From: Algoriphagus sp. AGSA1
Lineage (GTDB): Bacteria; Bacteroidota; Bacteroidia; Cytophagales; Cyclobacteriaceae
Assembly: GCF_021390545.1 (NCBI RefSeq)
Contig: NZ_JAJUWR010000017.1
Coordinates: forward strand, 62,001-126,000
Direction: 5' to 3'
Length of the DNA stretch: 64,000 nucleotides
The notes under the pieces are model-generated. The model was given only the letters and a program-made list of their open reading frames with translations, ran no database searches and was not told where the DNA came from. Numbering within the stretch: the first letter of the stretch is position 1; every line of letters begins with the position of its first letter. Positions 1 to 9,870 of the stretch are shown here, in pieces. The translations under genes were made by a program, and so were the position numbers.

Positions 1-233
1 GCAGATTTATATTTGCCTACCTGGTCCATCTCGTCCCCTTTATCATTTGCAACGGTATTTTAACCGGCGGGCTAACTCCTGAACCGGTTGTGATTTATAA
101 TAATTCGGAAAATCTTGGCATTCGAATCTGGACTGTCCCGATCGAAGACACGGTTTATTCCATGACTTTGTTGCTTGTAAACGTATCGCTGTTTGAATAT
201 TTGAGAAATAGGAAAACATTTCAAAGATCTTAG
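1..233 (+). CDS. Lycopene cyclase (heterodimer-type fold), C-terminal part
   Basis: The window opens inside this gene; the reading frame starts at base 3 and ends with TAG at 231-233, giving the last 76 residues. They contain two hydrophobic segments and the PIEDTVYSM motif followed by a hydrophobic LLLVNVSLFEYLR helix. That pattern matches the C-terminal repeat of the integral-membrane CrtYcd-type lycopene cyclases of Bacteroidota, which close the ends of lycopene to form beta-carotene. Only 12 bp separate it from ispH, and crtW follows, so a carotenoid operon is likely. The N-terminal part lies outside the window, so the full domain count cannot be judged. Confidence 0.82.
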   Translation, partial: RFIFAYLVHLVPFIICNGILTGGLTPEPVVIYNNSENLGIRIWTVPIEDTVYSMTLLLVNVSLFEYLRNRKTFQRS

Positions 234-245
234 GGTTATTAAGGT

Positions 246-1091
246 ATGAAGAATCTTCACGTTCAAATTGATGTGCATTCTGGCTTCTGCTTTGGTGTAG
301 TCTATGCTATCGAGATGGCAGAAGAAATCCTCGACGAAACAGGGAACCTGTATTGTCTGGGTGATATAGTGCATAATGACGAAGAGGTAAAGCGCCTGAA
401 AAACAAAGGGCTGAAGATTATTGACCATGATGTATTGAAGAATCTCCATAATGAAAAAATCTTGATTCGTGCCCATGGTGAACCACCATCTACCTATGAG
501 CTTGCCATCAAAAACAACCTAACGCTGATCGACGCAAGTTGCCCTGTGGTTCTCAAGCTGCAACATAGAATCAAGAATTCCTTCGATAAGGGTGACTCCA
601 TTTACATTTACGGAAAGCATGCCCATGCCGAAGTAATCGGACTATTAGGTCAGACCAATAATGAGGCGGTGGTATTTCAGGATATTTCTGAACTGGACAT
701 GGAGACCATTCCCAAAAACATCGCACTGTATAGCCAGACGACCAAGAGCACCGACAAGTTCTATGAGATCAATGATTTCCTCAAAAATGCAGACATTCAA
801 GTAAATACGAATGACACCATCTGCAGACAGGTCTCCAACCGTGACAAAGAGCTAAGGGATTTTTCCGGGAGATTTGACAAAATAGTTTTTGTGAGCGGCA
901 CCAAATCATCCAATGGTAAAGTGCTCTATAATGTCTGCAAATCAACCAATCCAAACACGTATTTTGTCTCCAACCGGGATCAGATTGATGCTGAGTGGTT
1001 TAAGGAAAATGATCGTGTAGGTATCTGTGGAGCCACATCTACCCCTATGTGGCTGATGGAGCAGGTGAGGGAAAAAATCCTGTCTTTATAA
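246..1091 (+). CDS. ispH: 4-hydroxy-3-methylbut-2-enyl diphosphate reductase (IspH/LytB)
   Basis: Last enzyme of the MEP isoprenoid pathway: a cytosolic 4Fe-4S enzyme that reduces HMBPP to IPP and DMAPP. The 281-residue protein has the family's usual length. The three cluster-binding cysteines are visible at residue 15 (SGFCFGV), 99 (DASCPVV) and 193 (DTICRQVSNR), and the substrate-binding AHAEVIG segment lies near residue 126. It sits between a lycopene cyclase and crtW, so isoprenoid precursor supply appears to be transcribed together with carotenoid decoration. The ATG at 246 follows an AAGGT stretch. Identification is firm; co-regulation is inferred from spacing. Confidence 0.93.
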   Translation: MKNLHVQIDVHSGFCFGVVYAIEMAEEILDETGNLYCLGDIVHNDEEVKRLKNKGLKIIDHDVLKNLHNEKILIRAHGEPPSTYELAIKNNLTLIDASCPVVLKLQHRIKNSFDKGDSIYIYGKHAHAEVIGLLGQTNNEAVVFQDISELDMETIPKNIALYSQTTKSTDKFYEINDFLKNADIQVNTNDTICRQVSNRDKELRDFSGRFDKIVFVSGTKSSNGKVLYNVCKSTNPNTYFVSNRDQIDAEWFKENDRVGICGATSTPMWLMEQVREKILSL

Positions 1092-1114
1092 AAAAACATT
1101 CCCAACTTTCCGAT

Positions 1115-1822
1115 ATGAAGCGAGAGATCATCCATTCTACTATAGATCCAAAGGGAGTTCTTATCGCTTTAGGAATTATTGGCCTATGGCTTTTAAGCTT
1201 AATATTTCTGCTGAATTACTCCATATCCTGGGCCGATCCTTTGATTTATATGGGAGTGGTGATTCAAATGCATCTATACACAGGCCTTTTTATCACGGCA
1301 CATGATGCCATGCATGGGTTGGTTTCCTCGCACAAGAAAGTAAATAAGGCTTTCGGATGGATATCCGCACTACTTTTCTCTTTTAATTTCTATAGCAGAC
1401 TGTTCCCAAAACACCATGAGCACCACAGATTTGTAGCTACCGACCAAGATCCTGATTATCATGAATCTGGTCATTTTCTTGCCTGGTATTATAGCTTTAT
1501 CAAGCAGTACGTCACAGTTTGGCAGATTATACTCATGGCCGTCACCTTCAATATTTTGAAGCTTTATCTTCCTATGGAAAACCTAATCGTTTTCTGGATG
1601 ATTCCAGCCGTGTTATCCACATTTCAACTTTTTTATTTTGGCACCTATCTGCCTCACAAAGGAGAGATTGATAATATACATCGTTCGACAACCCAGGCAA
1701 AAAATCACTTTTGGGCTTTTATCACCTGTTATTTCTTTGGCTATCACTACGAACATCACGATTCTCCTGGCACACCTTGGTGGAGACTTTGGCGTGTTAA
1801 AGAGCTTCAAAACCCAAAATAA
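1115..1822 (+). CDS. crtW: Beta-carotene ketolase, CrtW type
   Basis: Membrane di-iron oxygenase of the fatty acid desaturase superfamily that introduces 4-keto groups into beta-ionone rings (canthaxanthin or astaxanthin-type products). The 235-residue product shows the three CrtW histidine clusters: HDAMHG, HHEHHR and FFGYHYEHHDSPGTPWW, separated by hydrophobic membrane segments. The reading frame is open from 1049, overlapping ispH, but the ATG at 1115 (protein MKREIIHS) is preferred because it gives the family's usual N-terminus and leaves a 23 bp gap after ispH. With the upstream cyclase it predicts a red or orange keto-carotenoid. A hydroxylase (CrtZ) is not seen next to it. Confidence 0.88.
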   Translation: MKREIIHSTIDPKGVLIALGIIGLWLLSLIFLLNYSISWADPLIYMGVVIQMHLYTGLFITAHDAMHGLVSSHKKVNKAFGWISALLFSFNFYSRLFPKHHEHHRFVATDQDPDYHESGHFLAWYYSFIKQYVTVWQIILMAVTFNILKLYLPMENLIVFWMIPAVLSTFQLFYFGTYLPHKGEIDNIHRSTTQAKNHFWAFITCYFFGYHYEHHDSPGTPWWRLWRVKELQNPK

Positions 1823-1855
1823 GATTAAACTATTTGGCACCTATCATCGAGAATA

Positions 1856-4258
1856 ATGAGGACAACTCTACTACTTTTCTTTATTTTATCTAATACACTT
1901 ACAGTTTTTTCACAAGGTATCATCCGGGGAAAAGTAACCAACCCTATTAATAACCAAGCGGTGGCTTTTGCCAATGTCATCGTATTGAACACTGAATTAG
2001 GGGCAATTTCTGACGAAAATGGCTACTACGAAATCACCGGTATTCCTGCGGGATTATATAACGTCAAGGCAAGTTTCGTGGGTTTCAAACCGAAAACGGC
2101 ATTTGAAATCCAGGTCACTTTATCCCGCTCTGTCCAATTGGATTTTGAGCTACAGGAAGAGGCTTCGGAGCTTTCGGAGGTAGTGGTGAGTTCTGAGTTT
2201 TCCCGCTCTGAAGAGACTCCCCTGTCAGTAAGAAAACTCAATTCGAACGAAATAGAACGCTATCCCGGAGGAAACAGAGATATCTCGAAGGTAATTCAAG
2301 CCCTCCCAGGAGTAGCAAGCACCCCAAGTTTCAGAAATGATATTTTGATCCGAGGCGGGGCGCCAAATGAGAATAAGTTCTTTATCGATGAAATCGAAGT
2401 GCCTGTAATCAACCACTTCGCCACACAAGGCTCATCGGGTGGACCTGTAGGTATATTGAATGTGAATTTGATCAAAAATGTGGATCTGATCGCAGGAGGG
2501 TTTCCCGCAAACAGAATGGATGCCATGAGCTCATTCTTCGAGTTTCAACTTAAAGAGGGGCGTAGGGACAAGATGGCTACCCAACTCACGGTAGGTGCTT
2601 CAGAGCTCACACTCTCAAACGAAGGGCCTCTCGGAGAAAAAACAACCTACTTGCTTTCGGCTAGAAGGTCATATCTTCAAGGACTGTTCAAACTTTTGGA
2701 TCTGCCATTTTTACCCACTTTCAACGATTTTCAGCTAAAGACCACCACAAAACTTGACGATAAAACGGAACTGACTTTCTTGGGCGTCGGCGCCATAGAT
2801 AAGTTTGTACTGAACCAAAACATCCCTGACGGAGAATCTGAACAAGACCTGGAAAATAGACTATACCTTCTGGGTGTGCTACCAGTTCAAAATCAGTGGA
2901 ATTATACTACCGGCGTGAAATTGAAGCGTTTCCGGGAAAATGGCTTTTGGACTTTCGTCCTCAGTAGAAACATGCTGAATAATTATTCAGAAAAATATAC
3001 CGGCAACGATAAAAGCTCACCGGACAATTTGCTCTTTAATTACCTCTCTCAGGAATCTGAGAATAAAATCCGTGCAGAGAACAGCATTTTTAAAGACGGA
3101 TTCACAGTAAAGTATGGAGTAAATTATGAGTATTCCAGGTACTACATTAAAAATTTCGACAGATCTACACTCGCTGGCAGCGGTGAGGTAATCAATGTGG
3201 AATCGACCACCAATTTCAATCTCTATGGGGCGTTTCTTTCTGCCAGCAAAAATTTATACAAGGAGCGGCTGTTGATCTCAGGAGGAATCCGGATGGATGG
3301 AGGAGACTTCGCCAAAACCGCAAAAAACCCATTAAACCAGACCAGCCCAAGGGTGTCGTTTTCCTACCAGCTCAAGCCTAATCTCTTCGTCACTGCCAAT
3401 GCGGGGATCTATTATCAAAAACCATCGTACACAGTGCTCGGCTATCAGGGGAATGACGGAGAGCTGATCAATCAGCAAAATGATGTAAGATATATCCGAA
3501 ATTCACAACTGATCACCGGGATCGAATGGTTGGTTCCTGACAAAAACAGACGCTTCACTGCTGAGGTTTTTTACAAGAAGTACAGCAATTATCCTTCTTC
3601 AGTCCGCAATGGCATATCCTTGGCCAATTTGGGTGCAGATTTCGGGGTCATAGGCAATGAACCGGTGGAAAGCAACTCTCAAGGAAGAGCATACGGCTTG
3701 GAGATGCTTGCGCAACAGCGTCTGTTCAATGATTTTTATGGAATTGCAGCACTGACTTTGGTACGAAGTGAATTTTCCAATCCTAACACGCAGGGCTTTA
3801 TCCCTTCTTCCTGGGACAACCGCCTCATCGTAAGTTTGACGGCAGGCAAGCGCTTTAGCAACAACTGGGAAATGGGTGCTCGATGGAGATATCTAGGCGG
3901 AACACCCTACACTCCGTACGATTATGACGAGTCTAGCCAGATCAGCACCTGGGATCTCAGAAACCAGCCAATTCTTGATTATACCCAGATCAATGCCGTC
4001 AGACTGAAGGGTTTTCATCAGCTGGATATCAGGCTGGATAAAAAGTACTACTTTCCTAAATGGAGCCTAAACTGGTATGTTGATATACAGAACGCATATA
4101 ACTATCAGGCAGAGCAGCCCCCCTTACTTGTACCCATTCGAGATGACTCCGGGAATATTATGGTGGATCCAAACGACCCAAACCGCTACCAACTCAAATA
4201 TCTAACAAATCCGGCCGGTACTATTCTACCTACCCTGGGAATAATAGTGGATTTTTAA
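1856..4258 (+). CDS. TonB-dependent receptor with carboxypeptidase-like regulatory domain
   Basis: Outer-membrane, 800-residue active transporter. A signal peptide (about residues 1-20, ending VFSQ) is followed by a CarboxypepD_reg-like beta-sandwich (about 22-105, IIRGKVTN...), a plug domain (about 115-225, containing SNEIERYPGGNRDISKVIQALPGV split by loops) and a 22-strand type barrel ending in an aromatic residue (IIVDF). The substrate cannot be told from the sequence. It starts 33 bp after crtW, so it may be read through from the carotenoid operon, and its TAA directly abuts the convergent stop of the next gene with no spacer. Confidence 0.85.
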   Translation: MRTTLLLFFILSNTLTVFSQGIIRGKVTNPINNQAVAFANVIVLNTELGAISDENGYYEITGIPAGLYNVKASFVGFKPKTAFEIQVTLSRSVQLDFELQEEASELSEVVVSSEFSRSEETPLSVRKLNSNEIERYPGGNRDISKVIQALPGVASTPSFRNDILIRGGAPNENKFFIDEIEVPVINHFATQGSSGGPVGILNVNLIKNVDLIAGGFPANRMDAMSSFFEFQLKEGRRDKMATQLTVGASELTLSNEGPLGEKTTYLLSARRSYLQGLFKLLDLPFLPTFNDFQLKTTTKLDDKTELTFLGVGAIDKFVLNQNIPDGESEQDLENRLYLLGVLPVQNQWNYTTGVKLKRFRENGFWTFVLSRNMLNNYSEKYTGNDKSSPDNLLFNYLSQESENKIRAENSIFKDGFTVKYGVNYEYSRYYIKNFDRSTLAGSGEVINVESTTNFNLYGAFLSASKNLYKERLLISGGIRMDGGDFAKTAKNPLNQTSPRVSFSYQLKPNLFVTANAGIYYQKPSYTVLGYQGNDGELINQQNDVRYIRNSQLITGIEWLVPDKNRRFTAEVFYKKYSNYPSSVRNGISLANLGADFGVIGNEPVESNSQGRAYGLEMLAQQRLFNDFYGIAALTLVRSEFSNPNTQGFIPSSWDNRLIVSLTAGKRFSNNWEMGARWRYLGGTPYTPYDYDESSQISTWDLRNQPILDYTQINAVRLKGFHQLDIRLDKKYYFPKWSLNWYVDIQNAYNYQAEQPPLLVPIRDDSGNIMVDPNDPNRYQLKYLTNPAGTILPTLGIIVDF

Positions 4259-4714
4259 TCAGGGAATAAGAGCATCTAGAAGTTTGATTATCCTAATCGT
4301 TTGTTCATCCATCTGCTCACTGCTATAGATATACTCTACCCAATATCGTTGATCTGCCTCAGACAGCAATTGAAAAAGCTCCCATTTGCCAGGGTCATCT
4401 TTAAGACATTCAATCAGTTCTGTAGGTGCTTGGTAAGGAACATCCTTTCTGAAAAGCCTGACGAACACAATATCCCCTTCTTCTTTCTTGATTTTGGACC
4501 GTATTGCTTTGGCTACAGGGAGAAATACACAGCCATTTCCCATCGGCATGAGATGCTTTCCCTCAAACGTGAAATCATCTATACTTCCAGAAACTTTCAT
4601 CATTCCAAACGCTTTGAAAGCAGAGAATATTCCCTTGTCAAATTTGACATATGTCCATCCGCCCTTGCCCTGCATGCGATCCAGCAAATACTCTCCTTCT
4701 ACTAATAACTGCAT
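4259..4714 (-). CDS. DUF1905 / YdeI-like protein
   Basis: 151-residue cytosolic protein. Residues 1-90 form a DUF1905-type small beta barrel (the WTYVKFDKG, GSIDDFTFEG and MPMGNGCVFLPV strands). Residues 95-151 form a helical YdeI/OmpD-associated tail (ECLKDDPGKWELFQLLSEADQRYWVEYI). Such proteins are common in Bacteroidota; the biochemical role is unknown. The stop codon (TCA on the plus strand, 4259-4261) touches the stop of the convergent TonB receptor, so the two transcripts must overlap. Confidence 0.75.
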   Translation of the reverse strand: MQLLVEGEYLLDRMQGKGGWTYVKFDKGIFSAFKAFGMMKVSGSIDDFTFEGKHLMPMGNGCVFLPVAKAIRSKIKKEEGDIVFVRLFRKDVPYQAPTELIECLKDDPGKWELFQLLSEADQRYWVEYIYSSEQMDEQTIRIIKLLDALIP

Positions 4715-4986
4715 AAAAATTACAATTCAGAAATGGGCTACTCCATCACAATATAATACAAAGAAAAAAATCGGTTGAAAACCCAGGTTACCAAACTTCC
4801 ACCATAACTGCAGTTGCTAGTTTGTCTGAAACCGACAATAAGCTATGGATTTCAAAAATCAGCAGGTCCAATCTTGAAACTTACATGATAAGGCTTCAAG
4901 CTAAACCATAAAAAGATTTTGTATGGCATTCACTTAGCATGATCTTCATATGCTTACCTTATCAAGGATAATCTAATTTCTTATTT

Positions 4987-6030
4987 ATGAAAATTTTTGA
5001 ATGCGGAAACTGTGGGCATCCACTGTATTTTGAAAATCAAAGTTGCGAGAAATGCGGGCATCTGGCAGGCTATTCGGACAAGCTTAATACCCTTCTCACC
5101 TTTGATCCTAATCAGAATGAATTGGTTTCAGACCGAACCGATTCTAAATATAAGTTTTGTCAAAATCATGAATTCGGTGTTTGCAATTGGCTCATCCCAG
5201 TAGAAGATGAAAGCCTTTTTTGCAAGGCATGTAAGCTAAACCACACTATTCCAGATCTTTCGGATCAGGACAACTTCAAGAAATGGCAAAAACTGGAAAT
5301 TGCAAAGCACCGATTGATCTATCAGCTCGGGCGATTGGGGTTAACAACACCATCCAAGGATGATGATGCAAAAACAGGCCTTCACTTCGATTTTATTTCA
5401 CGACAAGGAAACCAGAAAATCATGACAGGCCATGCAAATGGGGTGATTACGATTTTGCTCTCAGAAGCTGATTCTGTACATAGGGAGAAGATGCGAAAGC
5501 AAATGTCTGAGCCATACCGTACCCTTATTGGGCATTTCCGTCATGAGGTTGGGCATTACTATTGGGATAGACTGATAGCGACCAACGGTCACATACTTAG
5601 TGGATTCAGAAATCTGTTCGGAGATGACAGAAGAGATTATGGCGAAGCATTGAACACCTACTATCAAACAGGTGCCCCGGTTAATTGGCAGCAGAACTTC
5701 ATCAGCCAATATGCATGTTCCCATGCTTGGGAGGATTGGGCGGAGACTTGGGCCCATTACCTGCATATTATGGATATGGCCGAGACTGCCTATTATTATG
5801 GACTCTCAGTAAAGCCTCAAATAAAAGAAAAGTCCGTTCAAGGTGATTTCAAATTCGACCCATACACTGAAGAGGATTTCAGTAAAATATATAAGAGTTG
5901 GGCACCTATCTCATTTGCCATCAATAGCCTCAATAGAAGCATGGGGGTGCCGGATGCTTATCCCTTTGTGGTAAGTGGGGCCGTGGTGAAGAAAATGGAA
6001 TTTATTCATCAGCTCATATTCAGTTTATAA
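4987..6030 (+). CDS. Zinc-ribbon putative zinc-binding metallopeptidase
   Basis: 347-residue soluble protein. The first 90 residues carry paired CxxC motifs (CGNCGHPLYF, CEKCGH, CKAC) that suggest one or two zinc ribbons. The catalytic core has HEVGH at residues 186-190 followed by YYWDRL, and a downstream EDWAETWAHYLH helix likely supplies the third ligand. This arrangement is that of the Bacteroidota/Proteobacteria family of putative zinc-binding metallopeptidases. No signal peptide is seen. Substrate unknown. It stands alone with a 272 bp upstream spacer in which no clear promoter was recognised, and is convergent with the next gene at a 4 bp distance. Confidence 0.78.
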   Translation: MKIFECGNCGHPLYFENQSCEKCGHLAGYSDKLNTLLTFDPNQNELVSDRTDSKYKFCQNHEFGVCNWLIPVEDESLFCKACKLNHTIPDLSDQDNFKKWQKLEIAKHRLIYQLGRLGLTTPSKDDDAKTGLHFDFISRQGNQKIMTGHANGVITILLSEADSVHREKMRKQMSEPYRTLIGHFRHEVGHYYWDRLIATNGHILSGFRNLFGDDRRDYGEALNTYYQTGAPVNWQQNFISQYACSHAWEDWAETWAHYLHIMDMAETAYYYGLSVKPQIKEKSVQGDFKFDPYTEEDFSKIYKSWAPISFAINSLNRSMGVPDAYPFVVSGAVVKKMEFIHQLIFSL

Positions 6031-6034
6031 CAGC

Positions 6035-6403
6035 CTATTTCTTAAAGAAAAAATAAACGGCCAAAATCAAAAAAACCGCTCCAAGAAGATGGTTTATTCT
6101 GAAGGTCTCTGTTTTGAAAGCTAGGAGTGAGAAAATCATAAAAACGACCAAAGTAATAACCTCTTGTATGACTTTCAATTGAACCAGCGAAAATGGCCCC
6201 CCATTTCCTGAAAAGCCTATTTTATTTGCCGGAACCTGGAAACAGTATTCGAACAAGGCAATCCCCCAGCTTATCAAAATAACCGAAACCAACCCAAGCT
6301 TGCCGAACCATTTCCATTCGGCAAACTTCAGATGCCCATACCAGGCTAAGGTCATAAAAGAGTTTGAAAGAACCAGAAGAGCAATGGTTAGAATAGCTTT
6401 CAT
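6035..6403 (-). CDS. DUF486 family small membrane protein (DMT superfamily)
   Basis: 122-residue integral membrane protein with four hydrophobic segments: MKAILTIALLVLSNSFMTLAWY, a central VSVILISWGIALFEYCFQVPANKIG, and two C-terminal helices ending YFFFKK. The central motif is characteristic of DUF486, a drug/metabolite-transporter-like family of four-helix proteins. The transported compound is not known. It is convergent with the metallopeptidase gene and has no obvious operon partner. Confidence 0.8.
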   Translation of the reverse strand: MKAILTIALLVLSNSFMTLAWYGHLKFAEWKWFGKLGLVSVILISWGIALFEYCFQVPANKIGFSGNGGPFSLVQLKVIQEVITLVVFMIFSLLAFKTETFRINHLLGAVFLILAVYFFFKK

Positions 6404-6462
6404 TTGCGGGGAGTTTAGAACTGCGCAAATCTCAGCAATTTATTATTGATTTGTATTCGGGA

Positions 6463-7791
6463 TCAATCAAGTTTTTTACCATTTACAACCACATTTTGCA
6501 CCTCAAAACCTTGAACAAACTCATGGTTAAAATCTGCTTTAGTAGTACGGATGTTGAGGTTTTGAAAGCTAAAGTCAGCTAAACGGTCATGTTCTGTAAT
6601 CGCTACATCAAAGAAAATCTCACAGTCCAGGTCTATATTTTTCATCGTGATATGGTCTGAATACGAAATCGGAGCTTCCTCCTTGCCTTTGAGGTCAAAA
6701 AACTGAGTCCAAGGTTTCACATAAATAAAACTTCTCGCTTGACCCGTAATATTTTCCACCCTGATATATTCATAATGCTGAGGCGTATCCGGCCGCATTT
6801 TCAGCCAAAGCAATCGCACCCCGTCCTGAACCTTTACATTCCTCATGATCACATTTTTATTGTGGATGGATTCGCTGCCATTGGTCAACGCTGAATGGCA
6901 AAATCCAAACTCACTGTCTTCTATCAGAATATTGGTGTTTTCCCCATTATTAGGGTCTTCGTCCGCCCAAGGACCTTTTCCTCCCTTCAGCGCAATTGCA
7001 TCGTCATTCACCGCCAGATAGCATCCCTTGATCAGCACATTGGACGCCACGTCCAGATCAATGGCATCAGTACTCGGAGCCTTCACGGGCTCGTGCGGTG
7101 AAGTGATCCTAACATCCAGGATCTTGATATTTCTACATTGATAATAATGACTGCTCCAAAATCCCGCATTGATCAGATTAACATCCTGCACCTGCACGTC
7201 ATTGCTTTTCCAGATAAACACTAAACGTGGTCTAGATACCTCCAGATTGGTACAGTTTGGATCCTCTTTTCTCCGCTGCCAAAACGCCTCCCAAAACTTC
7301 AACCCATTTCCATCTATAGTGCCAGATCCTGAAATCGTAAACCCATCGACCCCATAGGCATTTACAAGGGCGGCGTAATAATCCAGATTTTGCCCTTCCA
7401 TGCGAGATGGTATCAAAGGATAATCCTCGATGTCATCTGATCCCTTCAGTACTGCCCCCCGCTCCAGGTGGAGGTGGGTTTGAGGCTTAAAAAACAACGC
7501 CCCGCTCAGGAAAGTACCCTTTGGGACAATCACTGCTCCTCCACCATTTGCTGAGGCCTGGTCTATCACAGCTTGGATTTGCTCAGTCTGAAGCAAAGTA
7601 CTGTCATTCGTCACGCCAAAATCAGTGAGCAAATAGTGCTTTCCCAGATCTTCCAGCTGGATTTTTGAATCATCCTGGAACCAGGGAGAAATAAGCGATC
7701 CATCAGGCCAAAATTCTTCCTGTTCTTGTTGGGAAAAAGCTGTCTGAAAGAGTAACAGGGCATAAAAACATGCCAAAATCAGTATGCGCAT
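6463..7791 (-). CDS. Glycoside hydrolase family 28 (polygalacturonase-like), secreted
   Basis: 442-residue right-handed beta-helix enzyme of the pectinase family. A signal peptide ends near residue 20 (LLLFQTAFSQ). GH28 features include the GGGAVIVPKGTFLSGALFF entry repeat, GTIDGNG, DAIDLDVASN, VNDDAIALKGG (paired catalytic aspartates) and NGSESI. Expected action is hydrolysis of galacturonan or rhamnogalacturonan in the periplasm or at the surface. No SusC/D pair adjoins it, which is unusual for a pectinase in this phylum. The single gene is followed on the other side by an R1 repeat. Confidence 0.85.
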   Translation of the reverse strand: MRILILACFYALLLFQTAFSQQEQEEFWPDGSLISPWFQDDSKIQLEDLGKHYLLTDFGVTNDSTLLQTEQIQAVIDQASANGGGAVIVPKGTFLSGALFFKPQTHLHLERGAVLKGSDDIEDYPLIPSRMEGQNLDYYAALVNAYGVDGFTISGSGTIDGNGLKFWEAFWQRRKEDPNCTNLEVSRPRLVFIWKSNDVQVQDVNLINAGFWSSHYYQCRNIKILDVRITSPHEPVKAPSTDAIDLDVASNVLIKGCYLAVNDDAIALKGGKGPWADEDPNNGENTNILIEDSEFGFCHSALTNGSESIHNKNVIMRNVKVQDGVRLLWLKMRPDTPQHYEYIRVENITGQARSFIYVKPWTQFFDLKGKEEAPISYSDHITMKNIDLDCEIFFDVAITEHDRLADFSFQNLNIRTTKADFNHEFVQGFEVQNVVVNGKKLD

Positions 7792-7897
7792 CTAAAATTG
7801 AATTAGGTAAATAGGTTTTTTCAATATTTTTGCCAGCTTACAAGCTAGGGAAAGAAAAACAAATAGGCATCAGGTACTATCCTGTCCATAGGAAGAC

Positions 7898-7984
7898 TTG
7901 CTGAAAAGCCCTACGCATGAAAAATGGGTTAATCATTTAAAATGACAGTGTGCGATCTATTTCGGGCATTTTTTCAGCATGCCC
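7898..7984 (+). repeat. R1 dispersed repeat, copy a
   Basis: An 87 bp element with inverted ends: it begins TTGCTGAAAAGCCC and ends TTTTTCAGCATGCCC. Its reverse complement aligns along nearly the whole length with 56936-57021, sharing GGGCATGCTGAAAAA, a GTCATTTT/ATCATTTT core and CCCATTTTTCATGCG. It fills much of the 343 bp gap between the GH28 gene and the histidine kinase. It has no coding capacity of note and resembles a MITE or REP-like element. Confidence 0.75.
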
Positions 7985-8134
7985 TTGCTAAAAGACATTC
8001 TCCACTAACCTAAAATCACTAAATTTTCATGGTATTGGGTCCAATCTTTGGGAGACAGAATGCATATTGCCATCGAAACTGAAATTATTGTTATTTTGCC
8101 ATAAGCTTAGCCTTTTTTACTTCAACCTGCATCT

Positions 8135-9517
8135 ATGGATTACATACTATTGATCATTGCGTTTAGATTTCTTCAAACTCACGAACAAACTAAAACGCAC
8201 TACCCTGAGTGGAAGGGGATTTTTCTCAAGGGATTTATAGCCGCATGGTGTTTTCTGGTAATTCAGATTTCGTTCTCCAGTGCTGAACCGATTTTGAGAT
8301 GGCTCGCACATGCCATCAATCTATACCTGATCTATGCCGCTTATCATAGAGATGTGTTCTCACCTTTGAAACCCTATGTATATGCATTTTTCCCGATAGT
8401 AGTGATAAATATCCTGGAGGACTTTACTGAGCTAGTTGCCCCTGGATTTTATGATACTTGGGAGAAATTATTTGGCACGGCTGCGATATTTGCGTGGATA
8501 TGGCTCGTGGCACAGTTTATAATCAATCGAAAACAACGAAAAGCACTGGAAATGGAGCGGATAAAAGCCGCCCAACAAGAACTTCAATATAAGCAATCCC
8601 AGAAATTAAAGGAAGCATTAGAAATACAGGTAGCAGAGCGGACCGCTGAGATCACTGCTCAGAAGGAAGCATTGGAGCTTACACTCCATGAACTGAAATC
8701 CACCCAATCCCAGCTTATACAATCTGAAAAAATGGCCTCTCTGGGCGAACTCACAGCAGGAATAGCCCATGAAATACAGAATCCCCTCAATTTTGTCACT
8801 AATTTTTCCGAGTTGAACAAAGAGCTGCTCGAAGACCTAAAAGCCGAATTGGAAAAGGGAGACCTGGAAGAAATCAAAATGATAGTAAGTGACATAGAAG
8901 GTAATGAGGCCAAAATAATACATCATGGAAAACGTGCTGATGCGATAGTGAAGGGAATGCTGCAACATAGCCGCAGTAGCTCAGGGGTAAAAGAACCCAC
9001 TGATATCAATGAACTGGCAGATGAGTACCTGCGGCTCTCCTACCATGGTTTAAGGGCAAAAGATAAGTCCTTCAATGCGACAATGCTGACAGAATATGAT
9101 GAATCAGTGGGTGTCATCAATGTGGTTTCACAGGAAATCGGCAGAGTTATCCTCAACTTGGTGAACAATGCCTTTTATGCAGTATCGGAAAAGAAAAAGC
9201 AGGTGGAACGGCTTGGGGATCGCGAACTATCCGAAAAATACAAACCCACAGTTTGGCTGAAAACCATAAAAAACAAAAACGGAATAGAAATCCGGGTAAG
9301 AGACAATGGCACAGGCATGCCAGATGCGGTCAAAGAAAAAATATTCCAGCCATTTTTCACCACCAAACCTACAGGACTGGGTACAGGTCTGGGACTGTCA
9401 CTAAGCTATGATATAGTGAAAGTACACGGTGGTGAATTAAAGGTAGAAAGTCAACAGGCCCCATCCGAAAAAGCAGAAGAATCCTGGACAGAATTCGTGA
9501 TTTTTCTTCCAAACTGA
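8135..9517 (+). CDS. Membrane sensor histidine kinase
   Basis: 460 residues. The N-terminal 130 residues hold about four hydrophobic segments with no periplasmic sensor domain. A coiled coil (about 135-200, rich in [19 protein letters not shown]) leads to the DHp helix with phospho-acceptor His212 in [11 protein letters not shown]. An HATPase_c domain follows, with N box [11 protein letters not shown]1 RDNGTGMP, F box FQPFFTTK and G2 GTGLGLSLS. It is the first gene of a signalling cluster with a broken paralogue, a lone receiver and a receiver-cyclase, which are probable phosphotransfer partners. The input signal is unknown. Confidence 0.85.
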   Translation: MDYILLIIAFRFLQTHEQTKTHYPEWKGIFLKGFIAAWCFLVIQISFSSAEPILRWLAHAINLYLIYAAYHRDVFSPLKPYVYAFFPIVVINILEDFTELVAPGFYDTWEKLFGTAAIFAWIWLVAQFIINRKQRKALEMERIKAAQQELQYKQSQKLKEALEIQVAERTAEITAQKEALELTLHELKSTQSQLIQSEKMASLGELTAGIAHEIQNPLNFVTNFSELNKELLEDLKAELEKGDLEEIKMIVSDIEGNEAKIIHHGKRADAIVKGMLQHSRSSSGVKEPTDINELADEYLRLSYHGLRAKDKSFNATMLTEYDESVGVINVVSQEIGRVILNLVNNAFYAVSEKKKQVERLGDRELSEKYKPTVWLKTIKNKNGIEIRVRDNGTGMPDAVKEKIFQPFFTTKPTGLGTGLGLSLSYDIVKVHGGELKVESQQAPSEKAEESWTEFVIFLPN

Positions 9518-9587
9518 TAAAATACAGGATATTCTAATCTAGAATGTCCTTTTCGAAATTCTGAGTGTATAATACGAATACAGGTAA

Positions 9588-9870
9588 ATGCCCTATAACA
9601 TGGATAAGGTACAAGACAAGTGGATAGAACAAAACAATGGACTACATCGCCAGCTCAGTGTCAGGACTGCTGAACCAGAAAAGAAGCTTACAGATTTCCG
9701 TCAACTTCAGGAACAGTTACTTTTGCAGGAGAAATTGGCAAGTCTGGGGCAATTATCTGCCGGTATAGCCCATGAAATAAAAAAACATCAACTTCATCAA
9801 CAACTTTTCTGAGCTAAGTATGGAATTTATCAGATTTGAGATCACACCACCACCCAATCCAGCAACATGA
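9588..9870 (+). pseudogene. Truncated, frameshifted histidine kinase remnant
   Basis: An open stretch (9588-9812) encodes a coiled coil and the kinase signature EKLASLGQLSAGIAHEIK, then runs out of frame in an A-tract at about 9779-9785. In the +1 frame the H-box continues as NINFINNFSELSMEF, which is the normal continuation (NPLNFINNFSELS) minus two residues. It then reaches a stop at 9868-9870 that overlaps the next gene's ATG as ATGA. The ATP-binding domain is gone. So there is a small indel at the H-box plus loss of the whole catalytic part. It is close in sequence to the intact kinase upstream, suggesting an old duplication. Confidence 0.8.

Noticed and set aside
72..476. Minus-strand 134-codon frame at the window start
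   Set aside because: It lies antisense to the end of the lycopene cyclase and the well-supported ispH gene and has no recognisable domain.
9588..9812. A functional short kinase gene
   Set aside because: It ends within the H-box and has no ATP-binding domain; the correct continuation is found in another frame.
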